64,000 nucleotides of DNA. It comes from Cryptomeria japonica. Lineage: Eukaryota > Streptophyta > Pinopsida > Cupressales > Cupressaceae. Below the pieces are notes generated by a model, which worked only from the letters and a program-made list of their open reading frames with translations, was not told the origin of the DNA and ran no database searches. Below, piece after piece: positions 58,490 through 64,000 of this stretch; positions within the stretch are counted from its first letter, which is position 1; each line of letters starts with the position of its first letter. The stretch spans positions 766,603,330 through 766,667,329 of the forward strand of contig NC_081408.1 of assembly GCF_030272615.1 (NCBI RefSeq). The letters are read 5' to 3'. A program made the translations under genes and the position numbers.

Positions 58490-59115
58490 AATGATGAGAT
58501 TAGATAATGAATAATATTTGATAGATAATACTATATATGTTGAAATGATGAGATAATGACATGAGTAAACTATGCATTTTAAGATGTACTTAATGAATCT
58601 AAATGAATGAAATGATTATAAAAATGTCATGAATGTTTTTAAATGAATGCACTAAATGGATAAATGAATGCACTTATGATGAACAAACAAATGCACTTAA
58701 ATGAATAAAATGAATGCACTTAAATGAGTAAATGAATGCACTTATTGATTTGAAATACAACTAAATGAAGGAAGAAATTCACTTAATGAATCTAAATGAA
58801 TGAAATGATTTGAAATGCATCTAAATGAAGGAATGCATGCACTTAATGAATTTAAATGAAGGAATGAATGAACTTAATGAATCTAAATGAATGAAATGGA
58901 TTTCGAAGGAATGAATGCACTTAATGAATCTAAATGAAGGAATGAATGAACTTAATCAATCTAAATGAATGAAATGATTTGAAATCCATCTAAAGGAAGG
59001 AATGGAATCACTTAATGATTGAAATGCAACTAAATGAAGGAATGAAAGCACTTAATGAATATAAATGAATGAAATGATTTGAAATGCATATAAATTATAA
59101 TAAATGCACTTTCAT
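58490..59115. repeat. AATGAATGCACTTAAATGAA minisatellite
   Basis: More than fifteen degenerate units of CACTTAATGAATCTAAATGA and AATGATTTGAAATGCATCTA words, mostly 25-65 bp apart. Confidence 0.9.
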
Positions 59116-60529
59116 GAGTAAATGAAAGCAACTAAATGGTAATGCCATTCCTACATGATATATAAATATCAAGTTGCTTGGGAAACATAGATATGAAATG
59201 GAGGCGTGAGATGATGTATTATAGAACTCCATCGTGATTGTACCCAAGACAAAGTTTATATGCTTATCTTTCTTATAGAAACCTGAATTAATTGCATGCG
59301 AACAACATATATGAACAATGAATGAACTAATGAATGGGTGATATACAACGGAATGCAATATAAATAGATGAGGTGAAATGACGATCCATGGTTTATTCAC
59401 AGTGCTTAATTTTCATCATCGAGCATGGTAGTATTGATCTTGGCCGAGGTATCAGAAACCATTGTTGAGCATTTCACCTATAAGAAAACATCCCAGACAA
59501 GGAAAATTCTCTTCCATTCTAGTTCATGTACAAATGATCGAGGTATAAGTTGTAGTCAGTAAGCCATAGTGATCCATGACTGTATTTTTACATAGGATCG
59601 TGTAGCTTAGTGAACTTCCCACGTAGACACCATTAGTATATGCCCCAGAACTTCATTGGAACAATCTTCATACAACAAACAAAAAAAAGATATTAGGAAC
59701 CATCCCGGCTACTCTAATCACTTGTGGATAACCTGGAGTAGCGTAAGAACTTGATATAAATAAATAAATAAAAAATCGATCAAGTGCTTATCAGCCAAAC
59801 AAAATTTTTCTTGTCAGAAAATGTTAGCATGTCTTGTTTGTGAGGAAAGATGCATCCTTGTGAAGATGGTTGTGCGCAGATGAGTGATTTGTTGGTTGAT
59901 TTGATAGGTGGTCATTGTTTAAGGCATTTCAAAATGTTGATTTTTTGATTGTTGTGATGTGTATGTACATGAATAATGTACTTCGCAATGTTTTTGAGTG
60001 ATTTTGATGTTTTTGGATTGTTTGAATGTTTTTGAATGTTTTTGGTGTTATCTTTAAGACATTTTGCAAATGTTTTTGGGATTTTTTGAATCTTTTTGGT
60101 ATTATTTCAGTAAGTTTTTGAATGAGCAACTCAATGAATCACAAGCATGAAGAATCCTCTCCCATTAGCAGGTTAAGAACATTGCCCCCAGTTAAGTGTT
60201 GGTACGAAAGTGTGACATGGGACACGAGGCAATAACCTTGATTGTAGATAAATAATAAGGCATGGTATAAATGGTGGGTGAATGTATGTGATCGCAACAA
60301 GTCTGAAAGACAATGGAGTTATAGCGTTTACGAATGATGCGTATTTACTAGGTTTTCACCATTGTACTTACCCAAGGCGCCACCAGAGTGGTTTTCATCA
60401 TTTGGATGAATAATTTTTCTTTAGTATTTTCTTGATTGATAATTTTTTTAATTTTTGTGTTTTGTTCAAGACTTTTTTTTTGAATGTTTTTGGTATTTTT
60501 TGATATTGGATGAGCTTGATGCTCTACAC
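59116..60529. other. Non-coding spacer of the Tat remnant
   Basis: No gene. TTTTTGAATGTTTTTGG-type minisatellite patches lie at 59985-60125 and 60465-60510. Confidence 0.5.
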
Positions 60530-60692
60530 AATTTATGTATGAAACTTTTTGAGATGCATGCTGTTGACCAGATCTGCTAGTGGTTCTCCTTTTGATGTTG
60601 CTAACTGATATGCCCCAGACTCAAAGACAACAGTGATGACATATGGACCCAACCATTTGGATTCAAATTTGCCCCGGTGTTCTCTATTTGGT
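60530..60692 (-). pseudogene. Tat pol C-terminal fragment
   Basis: The minus strand reads PNREHRGKFESKWLGPYVI, then FESGAYQLA and SMHLKKFHT. It aligns with the integrase C-terminal end of the complete Tat element (EKGKFSPNWLGPYIVIEDYG, ... MHLRRYYA). Only this end of pol survives. Confidence 0.85.
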
Positions 60693-61079
60693 AATGGCTA
60701 AGGTAATGGCTAGTTGCGATATTTTCAGCCAACAATTGAAACAAGATGAAGACAACTGAAACACTTCTTATCCCTAAGGTAATGGCTAGTTACGATATTT
60801 TCAGCCGACAACTTGATATTTCTTCGAATTTGGTGCTACATACCTTATGTATCCCGCCATGGCAAGTAAGGATGTGATAAACTAAGTCTTGCGTGAGCAT
60901 AACATATAGGTGATCCCTATGATAGGGGAGTCACCACTTTCATCAAGCTACAAGTAGCCTTTCAAAAAGCCCTGTTTCTACTCAAGGAAATATGTATGGT
61001 GAGTATCTTGGGAGCAAAACCATCTATGCTCTTGCACTTAACTTTTCACAAATATCATCAATCAATAGAACATGTGGGC
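60693..61079. other. Junction stretch with a short duplication
   Basis: GGTAATGGCTAGTTRCGATA occurs at about 60705 and 60778. No gene recognised. Confidence 0.5.
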
Positions 61080-61760
61080 TTCTAAAATGAGAGGTGTCTG
61101 GTAATGTTCGATGTTTTTGGACATAAGTTCATTCACACACGAAGTTCCACGAGTGTGATCTTTTTCAAATCCTAATATGATTTCTATCTCGTCAACCTCT
61201 AGAGGAGCCACCTGACTTGGCCCCACCCAAACCAAGATCCATTCTTCCCACTTTTCAAGATTGTATTTCTCTTCACTATCTTGCAGTTTCCCTCATGAAT
61301 TTTCAATTATAGTGCAGAGTTCTTCACGAAGGACACCACCACATCGTCTAGAGTCTATGCTTCAATTTTTTTCTTTGATCCCATGGAGGCCAATAGTCCT
61401 TTGTTTGAGGAAGTGCTTCTTGAATAGTCATGGGGGGGAGAGGTAATGCTTGAATTCACCCTTCTATTGGGAGATTGTGTACATAACCTCTTGGTCTTTT
61501 GAAAGCTAAAAATTACTTCGAGTCCGCCAACTCTGGTTCCACACTATAGAAATTTTTGGATATTGACTTCCAAATATCCTTCGATGCAAAAGAATCACTC
61601 TCATAATAGAATAAAGGTGCTCCTTGCATGAACACATTGATTTCCTCCAAAGTGTGGCCTAATAGGTTTCACAGGAACTCCAAAACCAGTTAGTCCCTCT
61701 CGACATAAATTAGAGATGTCACATCAGACACTGCAGACATTGTTTGTCTGTATTGCATAC
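61080..61760 (-). pseudogene. DRM-type DNA methyltransferase fragment
   Basis: Minus-strand translation in two frames reads GAPLFYYESDSF, then ISKNFYSVEPELADSK, FKRPRGYVHNLPIEG, MTIQEALPQTKDYWPPWD and, after a frameshift near 61300, WILVWVGPSQVAPLEVDEIE and IILGFEKDHTRG. These follow, in order, the conserved segment of plant DRM2/DRM3 proteins ahead of the S-adenosylmethionine-binding motifs. DRM enzymes place de novo cytosine methylation guided by small RNAs. Several stops (TAA after DSK, TGA after IEG) and the frameshift make it a pseudogene. The UBA domains and the catalytic Pro-Cys part were not found. Confidence 0.8.
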
Positions 61761-62239
61761 TCTCTATCTATTTATCACCCTTTAACACTTTCCTTTTCTT
61801 TTCTCCACTTGCTCTCTTCTAGGCAGCTGATGAGCTTGTTTCCATGTCATTCAAGATAATGCCTGCTTGCTTTCTTTTAGGAAATTTCCTTGCACATGAC
61901 TCTAAAGCTTGTATGTTCTGCTTCCGTACAGATATAAATTTTAATTCACGCTCAGATAATAATTAAATAAAATAAGCATTTGTAAAGAAAAGATTTAGTC
62001 ATTCGATGTTACATATTATTAGGCGGAAAGATCGTAGACAATTCTTGGAGAAAGGAAACATCATTGATAATCATTTTTTACAAATAACACTGAATCAAAT
62101 AAATAATAAATGTTTAATGTAATTTTTAAAAATAGAACTCGTTCAATGCTTTCATTCACCGATAGCAAAGAACTTTGACCCACATCATCTCTCGCCATCA
62201 GAATTTCGATGACAACTACTGAAATGTTCAACAAGGATG
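61761..62239. other. Stretch with possible upstream remains of the DRM copy
   Basis: Minus-strand residues such as SCARKFPKRKQAGIILNDME (about 61830-61900) stay open in line with the DRM frame but are not recognised. Nothing else seen. Confidence 0.35.
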
Positions 62240-62515
62240 CTGTATATCCAACGTCACTTCCATGTCGGACGGTTGTTGAGGAGCAATCATAGCATCCGTC
62301 GAAAATCCGACAGAAATCTGTCGATATTTGTGGTGAGGGGTGCAAATATAGCCACTGTCAAATGAGTTCATTACATCGTCGGATGATCGACAAAAATGGC
62401 ATCGTCGGGAAGCCCGACGATGAGTTTTCGACGGTAAATTTGGTCGGAAGTCCAACATGTGGTCGTTGTAAATCCGACAATTAGCCGTCAGAAATTAGGC
62501 CCAAATATACTAGTG
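62240..62515 (-). mobile_element. CACTA transposon terminus
   Basis: Read from 62515 leftward the sequence begins CACTAGTATATTTGGGCC. It continues with many TCGTCGG / CCGACGA / GTCGGA subterminal words (62260-62490), the pattern of CACTA (En/Spm) ends. The opposite CACTA end was not found leftward. Whether the DRM fragment lies inside this element is unknown. Confidence 0.7.
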
Positions 62516-62592
62516 ACCTGTGTCTAATACAGATGGTACAACATATTGAGTAGTTCATCGGTGAGGGCCAGATCCTCTGCAGTGGAAGCATG

Positions 62593-63717
62593 TCATCTAC
62601 TCCTGTAACATATACATGAATGAGATGTCCCACCATCCTCGTTCGCATCAGTGTCTACACCAGAACATACACTCTGGTAGGTGGGGCACATATGCTGAAT
62701 GGGCTGGCTCATGCCAAATGATGCATGAGGTGCTACTGATGAAGGAGGTATCCCTGAGGAAGGAGGTGCTGCTGATGAAGGAGGTGTCACTGATGAAGGA
62801 GGTGCTAAAGGTGCTGGTACATCTTCTACTCTGACCAACTGTGTGCCATGCTGAACAATGACATCAGTCAATGATGTAGCTACATGAAGAGTCTGTAATT
62901 CCATATACTCCTTTAAGGATATAGGGATAGTGACATAAACCATGGGTTTAGGAGCTGTATGCCTCCTATGTTGTGGATCTACCACCCTATGGGCCCCAGG
63001 TCTATCCTGTGCAGAGCCTCTCCCTCTACTCTGAAATTTTCGAATGTCAAAGTAATTCAGCTTCTCGCCGAGGATAAACTCACAATACAACTTTTTCAAA
63101 AAATATAGAGGCACCTCCCAATTATTACAAGGTGGTTGGTCAAAGACCATATACCACCTATCCCAAAAAGCTTATTTCAACCTAGCATGAACACACCAAT
63201 GTATAGGAAACCGAGTCGTATTAAGTTCTAGGTTGTTACTGGTAACATGATCGGTGAAAAGAGCACATATGTCATCTTTAACTATGCCCTTTTTCTTCAC
63301 TTGATCATATGACAACCCATCCGCATAAAATGTTCGACATCTATCCCTCCATGAACCCCATTTTGTAACCTCCCTAGATACCTCATTTGCTCTATTAGCC
63401 ATTGTTTTTAGTGTTCTGGCAAGGTTTGAGTGGTGCTCAAGCCTAGAGGTCCTCAACCTATTCACCAATATAGAAATTTGGGCACTATTTTGTGTAAGGC
63501 GATTGATGAGATCCTCTTGTGTGGCATCTACATCATCTAATGGAGGACATGGAGGGTTTTAGGGTGGTGGTGGTTGTTGAGGAGCAACATTTTCAAGATT
63601 TTGAGGGTTTTCTTGTTGCTCTTGTGCAATGTTAACATCGTTTTCTTGTGTTGCTTGTGCAGGAGGAGGTCTTTGTTGTCTATTTCATTTTTGGGGATTG
63701 CTTGAAGAATCAAACAT
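62593..63717 (-). pseudogene. Second accessory gene, homologue of the 33.4-kb gene
   Basis: One minus-strand frame from ATG at 63717 to 62593. It opens with a Gln/Pro-rich N-terminus (QQRPPPAQATQE), then a helical segment (HSNLARTLKTMANRANEVS), WGSWRDRCRTFYADGLSYDQ, and LNYFDIRKFQSRGRGSAQDR. It ends in tandem PPSSVTPPSSAAPPSSGIP repeats. NYFDIRKFQSRGRGS aligns with NYLDIPGYYGQGRGR of the accessory gene in the 15-kb transposon, with matching flanks (LYFLKKLYCEF against LYFAQQVFAEV). Three in-frame stops (TGA after the first ten codons, TAA before NPPCPPL, TAA after HARLK) make it a pseudogene. Function unknown. Confidence 0.65.
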
Positions 63718-63920
63718 CAAATTAATTAAAAAAAAACTTAAATCAATTAAAAAACCCTAATTTAATTAAAATGCAAAGAAAAATAATCAAACAAATCAAA
63801 TCTTACTTGTTTGACGGGGTGCCACTGTTGAAAATTGCTCTCGATGTTGGGAAAATAAAAAATAGCTACAAACCTATGCGGGTTCGATGTTTTTTTGGCT
63901 TCTCCTTGCTGCTGTTCGAT

Positions 63921-64000
63921 GGGTTTTGGCGTTGAAAATGGCCAAAACCCATGGCCTACACAAAAGAAATACGTTTCTCAAAACCCGTATGGGTTTTGAG
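63921..64000. repeat. Long palindromes at the window edge
   Basis: GGGTTTTGGC and GCCAAAACCC (63921-63950) form 10-bp arms around a 10-nt spacer. CTCAAAACCC and GGGTTTTGAG (63977-64000) form 10-bp arms around GTAT. Their position ahead of the accessory gene resembles the subterminal palindromes of the 15-kb transposon, so they may be the edge of a related element that continues outside the window. Confidence 0.8.

Larger units (their letters stand above)
55936..60700 (-). mobile_element. Remnant of a second Tat-type gypsy element
   Basis: A minus-strand pol C-terminus (60530-60692) with an antisense PMD gene to its left reproduces the layout of the complete Tat element. LTRs, the rest of pol and ends could not be defined, so this entry is the minimal supported extent and the PMD exon 1 lies just outside it. 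The intervening 58.1-60.5 kb is non-coding with minisatellites. Confidence 0.6.

Overview
The window is nuclear DNA of a land plant with a large, repeat-rich genome. Coding-sized reading frames are almost all transposon genes. It contains plant-type LTR retrotransposons (Tnt1-like copia, chromovirus gypsy, Tat-lineage gypsy with two RNase H domains), Mutator-type MITEs, a CACTA end, and decayed host-type fragments including a DRM-type DNA methyltransferase. Nested old insertions, a solo LTR of about 4 kb and many minisatellites would suit a gymnosperm or similar giant genome, but that is inference. There is no bacterial-style operon, rRNA gene or CRISPR array. No gene is clearly intact and of host type.

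Layout. 1-7.8 kb: sequence without a clear gene, holding a short NLR P-loop relic, a tRNA-derived SINE-like element and a complete 334-bp TRIM retrotransposon whose LTRs each carry a tRNA-like Pol III cassette. 7.8-15.0 kb: a decayed copia element joined to a decayed chromovirus, both on the minus strand. 15.46-28.18 kb: a full-length Tat gypsy element (minus strand, TSD GTTAT) with one long pol frame and an antisense three-exon plant mobile domain (PMD) gene. 28.9-30.2 kb: a tandem duplication, one copy of which holds a MITE, then a palindromic ~79-bp tandem array. 30.61-45.68 kb: a 15-kb TIR transposon (TSD ATCA, Sola-like) that splits a coiled-coil reading frame. It carries a five-exon DDE transposase, a convergent three-exon accessory gene, a large tandem array, and a 3,990-bp solo LTR (TSD ATGCA) inside an intron of the accessory gene. 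45.7-54.1 kb: a degenerate multi-exon minus-strand gene with two coding minisatellites, then MITE copies. 55.5-60.7 kb: a second, older Tat remnant with its own antisense PMD gene. 61.1-62.5 kb: a DRM-type methyltransferase pseudogene and a CACTA terminus. 62.6-64 kb: a second accessory gene related to that of the 15-kb transposon, followed by long palindromes, probably the edge of another such element.

Three themes run through the window. (1) Two transposon families carry passenger genes in conserved positions: PMD genes antisense to pol in Tat elements, and a proline/glutamine-rich ORF in the large TIR elements. (2) The passenger genes keep frame, exon phase and true C-terminal stop, yet are broken by premature stops nearly all explained by C-to-T change at CGA or CAG codons, the CG and CHG contexts methylated in plants. 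(3) Insertion order can be read directly from perfect target-site duplications.
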